A DNA stretch of 64,000 nucleotides from NCBI GenBank assembly GCA_037893225.1, contig JAZGUH010000154.1, forward strand, positions 186,001-250,000, in the 5' to 3' direction. This document shows, in pieces, positions 23,401 to 30,098 of this stretch; position 1 is the stretch's first letter; every line of letters begins with the position of its first letter. This DNA comes from Hippasteria phrygiana. Lineage: Eukaryota > Echinodermata > Asteroidea > Valvatida > Goniasteridae. A program made the translations under genes and the position numbers. The notes under the pieces were generated by a model. That model saw only the letters and a list, made by a program, of their open reading frames with translations, did not search any database and was not told the origin of the DNA.

Positions 23401-26333
23401 TACGGCTATGGATGGAGTGGTAATGTGGCGGACGGCCGTCTACAACTTGAACGACCAAAGCGCAATCCAGATTTTTATATAGAGATCAGTGTTTATTACA
23501 TGCATTACTTTGACAAACTTACATATTGAGACTGCTGAAGCAACTGACAAGTTCCTGATGTTGCTTGCTCTGGGCTTTTAGCAAGTTTACAATAGTTGGC
23601 TTGGTATACCGGTATGCTCGACTCTCCGCCATATTCACTAAAATGACTGTACATTTCCTAATAATGGCAAACCCTGTGACTGATAGTGGGAGTATTTTGC
23701 TTTCATTTCCTGCTGATGATTGTTTGTTATTGCAATCATTTCCTCTTGACAGTATTTAATGTTTTTACCAACTGGTGCATCCTACAGGTAAACAATGTTC
23801 TAATTATGTCTACATAATGGAAGTACAAAGTACGTGTGTATTTGCTCTAGCAGGTAAAATGATAAATATGTACATTGCAATCAAATATGAGAATAGTATG
23901 ATGTGTTTCCTGCACGCATCCAGCAAGTTATCCCAGGTGAACTCGACACGTCTTTGTTCTATTCCAGCCTTGTCATCCTTTTGTTTTCCCCTTCCCCTTC
24001 CCTTTTGCTTTCCTCCATCCAAATATCAGACTTGTTCCCCATCCAACCCCTCTCTCCTGTACTAGAAGGCCATCAGCCTCGGTCCAAAAATTGGGCCGCC
24101 GGTATCAAATGATTGAGCTCTAAGGAGTAATGCTCATAGCGATTTTTGGCAAGGTATGCACACCTAGAGTTGGAAAATGTGTGATAGCATTGCAGCATAA
24201 GCGATGGCAGCTTTTTGGGTCTTATCACTTTAAAAAAAAAATTTGCCAATATGCTTGTTACCGGATTAATTATATGTGGTAACAAGCATTTTGGCAGCCA
24301 TTTCTATTTTAAAGGGTGATAACACCCAAAAAGCTGCCACCACTGCAATGCAATCACATATTTTCCAACTACTGGGGTGCATACCTTGCCAACAATCAGC
24401 ATTATTCCCCTCATTTGATACCGACCAACCCCCCAGGCTGATGGCCTATAGTGTCTCCCTGTTGTTAGTTTCTGGTCTTGTGTCATTTAGCCTGTGTGAC
24501 ATATTCTGCAAGGAACTTGTAACATATTTGAGGTCATTCTGGTTGGCAAGCTATTTGCATTAACATTTTTCTACTATAGTGAGTCTGTATATATGAGGTT
24601 ATGTACACATATATTAATTTAATTTTCTCCTTCATTAACCCTAACGGCCAGGATGAATACAAATCATATTAACATTTGAGGATTTGGGACTGTTAGGGTT
24701 AAGTTGGAAAAAGATGTGATACTAAACATTTTTTCCTAATACACAGTTTAACACAAGTAAGACAGTGATTTTTTTTTTAAAGTGTGTCCTTAGAATTTGA
24801 GCAGCTCACAACTTCATTTTATGAAAAGGCAAAATTTTAGGAGAAAGTCATCATTTTATGAGAAAGCCAAATGTTACTGATGACCTCACATCAGTAAATA
24901 CAAGAAAAACAACTAAATGCTCTGAGAACAAGTATTTAAAGTAAATAAAGAAAACTGGCAGGAGTGGGATTTGAACATGCAACCTCCGAAAAACCATAAC
25001 AGCACAACCAACTGATATCTCGTCCTATGTTGGCAGTCTCCCAAATTGTCAGTGTCTTTGTTGGGGGGTGCTAGTCAGAACTTCTTCTGAGTATAGTAGC
25101 CCCCCCACCCCCCACCCCCACCTACACTTGCGGATGTCACAGGTTCAAATCCCACTCCTGCTAGTTTTCTTTGTTCACTTTGAACATTCATTCAAATTAA
25201 CTAGTCAGTTCCCCTTGTGGTTTGTAAGTTAAAAAGTCGTATCCTTATTGAGTGATCCCCACAATGTCACTTCCCGCTTTCGTAAAATTTGGGGGTGATT
25301 CCTGGCTATACAGCATTATGTGTTTATGACTTCTGACTAGTGCCCCCCCACCCCCCTCCCCCCACCCCCCTCCCCCACCCCCCTCCCCCACCCCCCTCCC
25401 CCACCCCCCTCCCCCACCCCCCTCCCCCCCCCCCCCCCCCCAAACTCAAAAAAAAACACAGGGAAAGAGTTCCATATCCGGCCATCACTTATTTTCCCTT
25501 AATATAACTTTAAAACTACCAAAAAGTGTAAATCTTATGAAGAAACACGAATTTAGGAGGGAAAAAATGTTAACTTTTTTTAAAAAATACTTTGACTTTT
25601 TCTGTCATTGCTCATAGACTTTGTGCACGAGGTCCAAGTGATGGCCGGATATGGAACTCTTTCCAAAGACAGTGACAATTTGGAAGACTGCCGACATAGG
25701 GCAAAACAGCTCAGTTGGTAGAGCGATGGTACGGTATTCCGGAGGACACAGGTTCAAATCCAACTCCTGCCACTCCTGTTCACTTTGAATATTTACTCTA
25801 AATATTCATTCAATTTTACCTAGTTAGTTTCCCTTGTGGTTTGTTTGATGATGGTTTCTCCATGAAGAGAACATTAGCCTACATTGGAGCATTGAATTCA
25901 TGGTTTGCAGGTAATTCTGCAAGTAGTGGGTTCGAGCCCAGTCCTGGGCTATAGCACTTCTACGCTTAATATGGGTAGAGGCATTATTAATACCTTGCAG
26001 TGGACTAGTTACCCATCCCGACGCTATTCATACCGTGAAGAGATCAGATTATCTTGTCTTGTTTCAGTGTGAGGGGCTGGTTCTTCCACGCTTTTCTCTG
26101 TAGCCCACACCTCGAGCGGCCTTTGGCCTTGTGATGGGCGATTTGCATATAAAAAATATGTATGTATACCTTGTTCTCTGAAGCTTCTTGTGAGAAGCTG
26201 AAACTCTGATGATCTCTTGATGAAGTTCCCTCTCCTCAGCTTCAGCCATTTCATCTTCTTGCTGACTGAGTGTCTTGGCCAGCATGTTGTGATGCCAAGA
26301 ACTGGCTCGACGGCCACTTTCTGCGCCTGACAT
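65..26333 (-). CDS. UNC13D: UNC13D (Munc13-4)-like vesicle-priming protein, 3' part off the window
   Basis: Twenty coding exons, in transcription order: 26333-26170, 22515-22419, 17883-17800, 17439-17335, 17158-17093, 15982-15916, 14359-14158, 13107-13060, 11891-11814, 9033-8949, 8274-8167, 7833-7640, 7257-7140, 6572-6448, 5409-5319, 4676-4473, 3266-3115, 1486-1363, 855-787, 139-65. All have AG/GT borders and consistent phase; they sum to 2256 bases, 752 residues without a stop. Human Munc13-4 has about 1090 residues, so roughly a third, with the rest of MUN and the second C2 domain, is missing to the left. Diagnostic matches to Munc13-4 (from memory) include GKDVSGLSDPFC, DLQQSLCRWLAYS, KHSTSAVDVATCFAQ and RLDWPD. 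BAIAP3 is the close alternative; the last three motifs favour UNC13D. Munc13-4 primes secretory granules by bridging SNAREs and Rab27 in a calcium-dependent way; that role is inferred from the family. Confidence 0.93.
401..500. repeat. 10-bp minisatellite (GCAGGGACTT) x10
   Basis: Ten perfect tandem copies of GCAGGGACTT inside a copy of an interspersed repeat (about 330-530). Other copies of the same repeat at 3407-3936, 10500-10750 and 43890-44060 have only one to four variable units at this place. The array therefore expanded locally. Frames read from it are meaningless. Confidence 0.95.
1089..1303. mobile_element. TTAA-flanked non-autonomous element (CCCAAAC...GTTAGGG ends)
   Basis: Bounded by TTAA on both sides (1089-1092 and 1300-1303). 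Related copies at 12356-12580, 20020-20190, 32652-32869, 45825-45920 and 46000-46184 share its core (GGTTCAGGACTGTAG, CCTTGGCACCATT, AATGTGCCATA). TTAA targets with ends starting CCC are the hallmark of piggyBac-type transposons; no transposase is encoded. It lies in a UNC13D intron. Confidence 0.7.
2315..3034. mobile_element. GGGGTGAGATT-ended element carrying a nested insertion
   Basis: Ends are AGGGGTGAGATT and AATCTCACCCCT. A second, uninterrupted copy is at 36915-37178, and shorter relatives are at 12752-13049 and 22144-22340. The copy here is interrupted at 2395-2840 by a different element. No coding capacity. Confidence 0.75.
2395..2840. mobile_element. TGTGACCCGCTC-ended element, nested, with TA target duplication
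   Basis: Inverted ends TGTGACCCGCTCTGCAAAAA; 446 bases; flanked by TA (2393-2394, 2841-2842). Comparison with the empty copy at 36915-37178 (CAACATATAG) confirms a TA duplication, typical of Tc1/mariner-type insertion. Family members: 19505-19948, 42117-42563 and a divergent 247-base relative at 39449-39695. Confidence 0.85.
3407..3936. mobile_element. GAGTCCCTGCAAGTCC-type repeat with nested palindromic element
   Basis: The outer repeat starts AGTTGTAGTCGAGTCC and ends GGACTCGATTACATCTC. At 3478-3775 it is interrupted by a second element with inverted ends of about 90 bases (CACTGTGAATCCCTTGGATG...). That inner family recurs at 11945-12217. The outer family recurs at 330-530, 10500-10750 and 43890-44060. 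Confidence 0.7.
5540..5770 (-). pseudogene. LINE 3'-terminal fragment in a UNC13D intron
   Basis: Minus-strand translation contains RSVSLWNSLPGARFPSSYD followed by LSCFKRNINSYLL, the typical C-terminal end of LINE reverse transcriptase ORFs (WNSLP...FK..L). A related but shorter stretch lies at about 8480-8580. The adjoining 5770-5935 (G/C-rich, with a long G run) recurs near 31355-31530, so the fragment may be part of a composite repeat. Confidence 0.65.
6154..6377. mobile_element. GAATAAGCCAGTTCGGT-ended MITE
   Basis: Inverted ends GAATAAGCCAGTTCGGTAT and ATACCGAACTGGATTATTC frame about 220 bases that include CGCGTTGTGCGACCACC and CATGCGCAGTT. Further copies: 9147-9337 in reverse, 49690-49908, and a variant at 43358-43650. 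All lie in introns. Non-coding. Confidence 0.75.
7386..7770 (-). repeat. Tandem partial triplication of UNC13D exon 12 and its donor site
   Basis: Three units about 121-136 bases long repeat the 3' half of exon 12 plus its 5' splice site. Donors (GTAAGT) sit at 7638, 7517 and 7392. Only the first transcribed copy (exon 7833-7640) has the full in-frame exon. The second (exon-like part 7588-7519, 70 bases) has an insertion creating an in-frame stop. The third (7461-7394, 68 bases) keeps an open frame but lacks the exon's 5' half. Both decayed copies have a CCACAG acceptor-like sequence immediately upstream, which is coding sequence in the true exon. Confidence 0.88.
8167..15982 (-). CDS. UNC13D: UNC13D-like exons 6-11, first C2 domain
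   Basis: Exons 15982-15916, 14359-14158, 13107-13060, 11891-11814, 9033-8949 and 8274-8167 encode residues 173-368, one C2 domain. Visible landmarks in order: VLLVTVQKAKDLIGKD (first strand), GLSDPFCVMG, LNPKWNEHFRF, GWFHIDVWDHDEE, NPDDFLGHVNIKLD and GLSDWFLLKSKSSRSK. Acidic residues in both calcium-binding loops are kept (the two Asp of KD...SDP and those of DVWDHDEE), so calcium and phospholipid binding is plausible. A 30-residue Ser/His/Lys-rich insert sits in exon 7 between strands, where family members also vary. Every junction is in phase. Confidence 0.92.
9634..9702. mobile_element. Tiny TTAA-flanked element (69 bp)
   Basis: TTAA-CCCCAACAGTCCTGAATCC ... AGTTGGGGTTAA. Near-identical relatives at 38807-38876 and 24635-24702 (TTAACCCTAAC ... 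GTTAGGGTTAA). Despite being only about 70 bases, each copy has both ends and TTAA flanks, suggesting that they move by ends recognised in trans. Confidence 0.65.
11945..12217. mobile_element. Palindromic element, GATGTGATTTCCTATTC family
   Basis: Ends CACTATGAACCCCTTCGATG and ATCCAAGGGATTCACAGTG. The arms repeat GAGGGTCCAAAATCACATC in inverted orientation, giving a long hairpin. The other copy is the nested one at 3478-3775. Located next to UNC13D exon 9. Confidence 0.7.
12356..12580. mobile_element. TTAA-flanked non-autonomous element
   Basis: TTAA at both ends (12356-12359 and 12577-12580), termini CCCTAACGACC and GGGGGTTAGGG. Internal sequence matches the copy at 1089-1303 in the same orientation. 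Intron of the UNC13D-like gene. Confidence 0.7.
13269..13928. mobile_element. hAT-like element with perfect 8-bp target duplication
   Basis: Termini TAGGGGTGTGCA and TGCACACCCCTA, flanked on both sides by CTACATGA (13261-13268 and 13929-13936). An 8-base duplication and short TAGGG-type ends are characteristic of hAT transposons. Just inside are GGTACCCGGGTACCCGGGTA tandem units on the left and GAGTACCCGG on the right. No complete transposase is seen. Confidence 0.88.
15402..15805. mobile_element. Two adjacent TTAA-flanked elements sharing one TTAA
   Basis: Element 15402-15598 and element 15595-15805 belong to one family (ACCCCTTGCGTACGGATGACG ... CGTACTCAAGGGGTTAA; shared core TTTTCAATCCATTGTTGG and CTGCACAA). 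The TTAA at 15595-15598 closes the first and opens the second. Other copies: 13971-14118, 41315-41507, 44117-44328, 45500-45694 and decayed ones near 4990-5130 and 50670-50760. Confidence 0.7.
16075..16560. mobile_element. GTGTACATGATTGGT-ended element, short copy
   Basis: Inverted ends GTACATGATTGGTCATT and ACCAATCATGTACACTACC. The internal sequence (GGGCGGATTTGGGGGTTAGT; AAACGGCGCTCGTTTTCAACC-type stretch; GCCTTTAGTCAAGGCGCG) repeats in the longer copy at 20524-21303. Non-coding; UNC13D intron. Confidence 0.75.
16691..17034. mobile_element. GGAGGATT-rich element with TTAG/TTAA borders
   Basis: Begins CCCTAACCTTCCCAAATC and ends GGAGTTAGGGTTAA. The interior is built from repeated GGAGGATT motifs. 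A second copy is at 18751-19108. Its ends place it with the TTAA/CCCTAAC group. Confidence 0.65.
17093..22515 (-). CDS. UNC13D: UNC13D-like exons 2-5, N-terminal region before the C2 domain
   Basis: Exons 22515-22419, 17883-17800, 17439-17335 and 17158-17093 encode residues 55-172. The segment VVDLYRSILSVIYFRLG followed by ELYGYLHDMFKAF aligns with the human Munc13-4 region just before its first C2 domain (an ELY...RLG...YLQE pattern), known as the Rab27-binding neighbourhood. All four exons join in phase. Exon 5 has two possible in-phase donors six codons apart; the downstream one (GTAAGT at 17092) is preferred because it gives the better fit to the next exon. The 4.5-kb intron 2 carries several inverted-repeat elements. 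Confidence 0.85.
19505..19948. mobile_element. TGTGACCCGCTC-ended element
   Basis: 444 bases, inverted ends TGTGACCCGCTCTGGAAAAA, flanked by TA (19503-19504 and 19949-19950). Same family as the nested element at 2395-2840. Non-coding. Confidence 0.82.
20524..21303. mobile_element. GTGTACATGATTGGT-ended element, long copy
   Basis: Same ends and flanking modules as the 16075-16560 copy, but with about 300 extra bases between roughly 20745 and 21065. The extra part could be an insertion here or a deletion in the shorter copy. UNC13D intron. Confidence 0.7.
21448..22104. other. Intron segment between two TTAA elements
   Basis: A 151-base TTAA element ends at 21451 (start 21301; ends CCCTAACCC... 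and ...CAGGGTTAGGG; near copy 49047-49196). Another spans 21864-22104 (CCCTAGCCTACCTGAATCC ... GGGGTTAGGG). The 410 bases between show no exon, RNA or clear repeat. Confidence 0.5.
23147..23492. mobile_element. Inverted-repeat element with GGATTGCGCATTGG ends
   Basis: Left end ACTGGTCTCCATGTATAAAA followed by ATATGGATTGCGC; right end GCGCAATCCAGATTTTTATA then GAGATCAGTG. The arms pair over about 35 bases with mismatches. Single copy in the window; UNC13D intron 1. Confidence 0.55.
24066..24450. mobile_element. Fold-back element, 385 bp
   Basis: Outer ends GGCCATCAGCCT and AGGCTGATGGCC; the arms (GGCAAGGTATGCACACC / GGTGCATACCTTGCC; GCAGCTTTTTGGGT / ACCCAAAAAGCTGC) remain inverted almost to the centre at about 24270. 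Very little unique sequence remains. UNC13D intron 1. Confidence 0.7.
24945..25190. mobile_element. Element with tRNA-like terminal inverted repeats
   Basis: The left end (minus strand, 24956-25028) and right end (plus strand, about 25120-25165) look like tRNA 3' halves with B-box GGTTCAAATCC, facing outwards. The middle contains a C-rich run. It belongs to the same family as 37806-38150, but the left A-box part is decayed. Confidence 0.55.
25324..25441. repeat. C-rich minisatellite (CCCCCCTCCCCCA)n
   Basis: About 13-base units of CCCCCCTCCCCCA, ending in a run of more than 15 C. It interrupts a tRNA-ended repeat in the first UNC13D intron. It can form G-quadruplexes on the minus (coding) strand. 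Confidence 0.85.
25699..25772 (+). repeat. tRNA-like sequence (A and B boxes)
   Basis: GGGCAAAACAGCTCAGTTGG then TAGAGC and GGTTCAAATCC resemble a tRNA with A and B box promoter motifs. The acceptor stem is poor, and the same unit recurs as the end of short elements, so it is called a tRNA-derived repeat and not a functional tRNA. Confidence 0.6.
26170..26333 (-). CDS. UNC13D: UNC13D-like exon 1 with start codon
   Basis: Encodes residues 1-54, beginning MSGAESGRRASSWHHN, then a charged stretch rich in Glu, Gln and Lys that could form a short helix. The ATG at 26333-26331 was chosen because it is the first Met in the only frame that joins exon 2 (22515-22419) in phase. An in-frame open stretch continues upstream to about 26423 but looks unlike the protein and probably includes 5' untranslated sequence or intron. 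The donor is GTATAC. No upstream untranslated exon or promoter could be placed; the gene-free 7.5 kb beyond may hold them. Confidence 0.8.
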
Positions 26334-26878
26334 GACTTCATAAATATACAAACATAGCCAAAGCAAACATTTAGCTAGGGGCCCAGTCTTGTTTTTGGTC
26401 TTTGTTGTAAAGCAGTTTGTCATTGCACATTAGCTAACCATCCTGTTCTCAGGGCCAAAATCGACCCAGCTGCTGTATAGATCAAAACCTATCAAATGTC
26501 AGATTGAAACACACACAAACTGTGAGAGATAGGCTGTGATAGTTATAAGTATAGGAGGGTGTTGAAAAACACAAATTCAGAAAATATGTGGAAAGATTAT
26601 ACTTTAATACCCCCCACCAAAATCGGTAAGAAACAGCAAATCTTAGAAAATAGTGCAATATAGGGTAAGAAAAATTGTGTTTTCTGTGTTAGAAGTTCTT
26701 GGCACCATGTAAAGTCACTCAATTAAGTGTTCACATACATGTTGATTACTTCCTTATTTTTTACAGATTTTGCCGACATAAATCTTGAAATAACAGGTTG
26801 TGCCACATGTTTAGACAGTTGTTATCAAGGAGGGTTGGTTATTTTGCCAAGATTTTGCTGTTCTTGACTAGGGCTGTT

Positions 26879-27318
26879 CATTTTCGAATAATTTACTATT
26901 CGAATATTCGAAGCTGGGTTTGACCGAATATTCAAATATTTGATACTCGCCAATCAAGTTTTTCAGTGCATGCCACACCGGTAAAAAAAACATTGCACGT
27001 AGTCGTAAAAGCACGACAGTGTTTTACGTATGGCGATTGATATTATGGACCGTTCAATTTATTTTGCATGCCCCTGTTGTAATCAAGGGTTTTACCGACA
27101 GGAACAATAAACTTCCGTCCACAAAAAATTGCAATCCACAAAAATGCGGCTTTGACACTGCTATTAAAGTGCCGTAACTTTTCTATTAAAATAGCATTCA
27201 AGTCGTATCTGTACGTGCATATATATCTTTTCGAATATTCGAACTGGCAAAATGGTATTCGAATATTCGCTTGACGATCGAATATCGAATATTCAGTATA
27301 TTCGGGACATTTTGGTAG
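26879..27318. mobile_element. hAT-like element remnant (TAGGGCTGTTC end)
   Basis: Starts TAGGGCTGTTCATTTTCGAA; the interior has CGAATATTCG palindromes, as in the copies at 40769-41293 and 46786-47358. The right end (TTCGGGACATTTTGG) is decayed and no target duplication is visible. Confidence 0.6.
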
Positions 27319-27510
27319 GGGTATTAAACTAAAGTAAAATCTTTCCAAATATGTTGCCAACTGTTGGTTGATTGCAAATTCTATACCAAGTCGTAAACAT
27401 TGGAAAAAAATGCCCAGATTGTGCATTCGTTCATTCCATCCATACACCTGCTGTGCAGTCTTGTGCGCTAGGACGATGGCGTCCTTCTAGGGATACGCCC
27501 TACAGTACAA

Positions 27511-27548
27511 CCATGGAGGAAGAAAACACATGTTTTCTTCCTCCATGG
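27511..27548. repeat. Perfect 18-bp-arm palindrome
   Basis: CCATGGAGGAAGAAAACA is followed after CA by its exact reverse complement. The CCATGGAGGAA motif also occurs at 27811 and, inverted, at about 56795. It may be a deletion product of an element with CCATGGAGGAA ends. Confidence 0.8.
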
Positions 27549-28566
27549 TACAACACAATCGCCTTTGCGATAAGGTCTCATGATCATGTCTACCTCTGTC
27601 TCTGACATGTCTGATGCCTGTTTATTATAGCAAAATACACAATGCGCGTGGAGCACAACGTAAACTGTCACGGTTTATGGCTATGAATCCTTACTTTTAA
27701 CTTCCTATTCTTGCGCCACCTTCATCCAGCGTTTTCCAACATCAGTGTGGATAGCATTAATTTAGGCATCGATGGAACAACCATGGAGAAATAAGACCAT
27801 GAACAACCATGGAGGAACAAGACGACCGAAACGAGTGAAAGTTAATATGCCATAAACATCATCAGCCCGCTTCACATATTTTAAACTTACTTCAGTCGTT
27901 CGTTGTATCAGTTTTCGTTACTCCTAAATAATTTTAAGCATGACATCACATTTATTGGAAAAATATAGTCTCTACTTTAGTTAAGTAAAATCAATACATA
28001 AGAATATTAAAAATAGAAGTTTTTTATGCGACTCTCAGTCAAACATGGTCAAGAAGTTATCAAGTTTTGAAGTTTGGACTTGCGCAAGTTTAAACACTGC
28101 AATCGGCCATGAATGTCTGGTGCCCCGTTTTTCCTTATGTAAAAAAAAAAACGCTTTACCATCAGCACTGTGATGAGCACCTGGCTTACGTGCGTGCACA
28201 AAGATTCGCTGAAGCACACAAAACTTTGCTTTAATAGTAAAATCAAGTTACAAGATTGTCATACCGTACCAAAGGCGAACAACAGCTAAATATCAGTCAA
28301 TGCACATGGAGTTTTGGTTGGTAACCCGATTTTACTAAACAAGGCTGATTTTGTTGATTTGTATATTTCATGTCAATCCAGGCAGATAGCACATTAGTAG
28401 TTTGCAGCAGTTTAATTATTTTCCATTTTTTTTGCTGAAGACAAATTGTGTTCTAATCAGCAGCTCTATGAAATTCGCCTCGGGACTTGAAATCTTCAAA
28501 ATATTAAACAAGCTGCAGTTCATGTATTTTCAGTGCCCCCTTGCATACATGTCAAGTGCACCTCAG

Positions 28567-28838
28567 CCTCAGGTCCCCCCCGCCCCCCGCCCCCCGCCCC
28601 CCGCCCCCCGCCCCCCGCCCCCCGCCCCCCGCCCCCCGCCCCCCGCCCCCCGCCCCCCGCCCCCCGCCCCCCGCCCCCCGCCCCCCGCCCCCCGCCCCCC
28701 GCCCCCCGCCCCCCGCCCCCCGCCCCCCGCCCCCCGCCCCCCGCCCCCCGCCCCCCGCCCCCCGCCCCCCGCCCCCCGCCCCCCGCCCCCCGCCCCCCGC
28801 CCCCCGCCCCCCGCCCCCCGCCCCCCGCCCCCCGCCCA
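28567..28838. repeat. (CCCCCCG)n heptamer array
   Basis: About 38 nearly perfect copies of CCCCCCG over 270 bases. Because the period is seven, every frame is open and reads as PAPRPPP-type protein on one strand and GGGRGAGG on the other; neither is a gene. Strong G-quadruplex potential on the minus strand. Confidence 0.97.
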
Positions 28839-29807
28839 CAATTTTACCCAGTTACGCCACTGCGCGCTTTCCACAAAAGCTTACTACCCGGATGGACTAA
28901 AAATAGCTGTTCTCTTCAATTGTTCCCCAGACACGTGCTTCCGCAGGCGGGGGGGGGGGGGGGGGGGGGGGGGGTGGTTCGGGGGGGTTTGAAACCCCCC
29001 CCCCCCCCCCGGCTCGGTGTTCCGCTCAGAAAAAGGAAAAAAAATCGCCACCCACAATATCCACACGACCCCAAAAATTATTCAGAAAAAAATAACTCTC
29101 GCCTTTGAGTTGTGAACACGCAAGCTATTTGTTCAATCAACCAATCATTCACAATATATGTTGCGCATATATGCAAAAGTTACACTTTGGGATTTGACGA
29201 ACTGAGCTCAGTCTCGGGACAGGGAACGGGCGTGGCATGTTGTGTCTGTTTTAGGTCAACTATTAAACAGAAAATGGAGAACGGTCCAAAAATGTGGTTC
29301 CCGGCCTCCAGGGACCGTCAGACAAATAAGAGTACATCACATTGGGGAAACTCAGTTGTTGGTAGATTTCCGGTTGTGAGGGCAGCGCGTCCAAGTTGAG
29401 CGTTCTCGGATCGTCAATTTTTGGCTCAAATCATAAGGAAATTTTGAAGGAACGCGATTTAGGCAGTTATGCCAATGTGCTAACAATGAATACTGGCTGT
29501 GGCTCACTCAAGGGCGGGGCCTTCAGGGGCGGATCTAGCCTTACGGTTGTACTAGCCTCTACCGGTACTGTGTACGGACCAGCAGTATATACCCCCGGGG
29601 GGGGGGGGGGAGGGAAGCCTGCAACCCCCATAACCCCCCTTATTGAGACAAGACGTCTTTTTTTTTGTCACCCCCCCAAGTCAAATCCTACCGGTGCACA
29701 GATGTATAGAGGGAGCACCGAGAGGAATTGCCCTTGATAATATTGATATATACTGAATGCTCAATAAAAGTTTAAACACTGGGGACAGCTATGGCAGTGT
29801 CCCTCAC

Positions 29808-30098
29808 CCCTGGCGCGGATCCAGGGGGAGGTGGGTTTGGGGGTCGAAACCCCCCCCCCCCCCTGCTCGTTGCCTTTTTTTTTCTTTTTCTTTTTTGCTT
29901 GTAGGGGCCTACGCCTTGCAAATACAGGTCTTATTTTGCTTATGTGGCGAGAACAAAACAAAGAGGTTAAATGGCGCAACCAACGGTGAGAAAGTGTATT
30001 GTTTTCGCAAGCGGAACATTTTGGGAGTCACTTTTCTAGGCAAATTTCAGAACCCCCCCCCCCCCCCCAGTGCAAAAATTCCTGGATCCGCCCCTGCA
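29808..30098. mobile_element. GGGGCGGATCCAGG-ended element with homopolymer runs
   Basis: Left end CTGGCGCGGATCCAGGGGG, right end CCTGGATCCGCCCCTGCA. Internal C runs of more than ten bases. Relatives: 57281-57537 and 59694-60052. These elements carry many of the G/C homopolymers in the window. Confidence 0.6.

Noticed and set aside
25324..25441. Possible CRISPR-like or other spaced repeat array
   Set aside because: Simple C-rich minisatellite with no unique spacers, in a eukaryotic genome.
28402..29108. Long proline-rich and glycine-rich open frames on both strands
   Set aside because: They are produced by the (CCCCCCG)n array, whose period of seven leaves all frames open.
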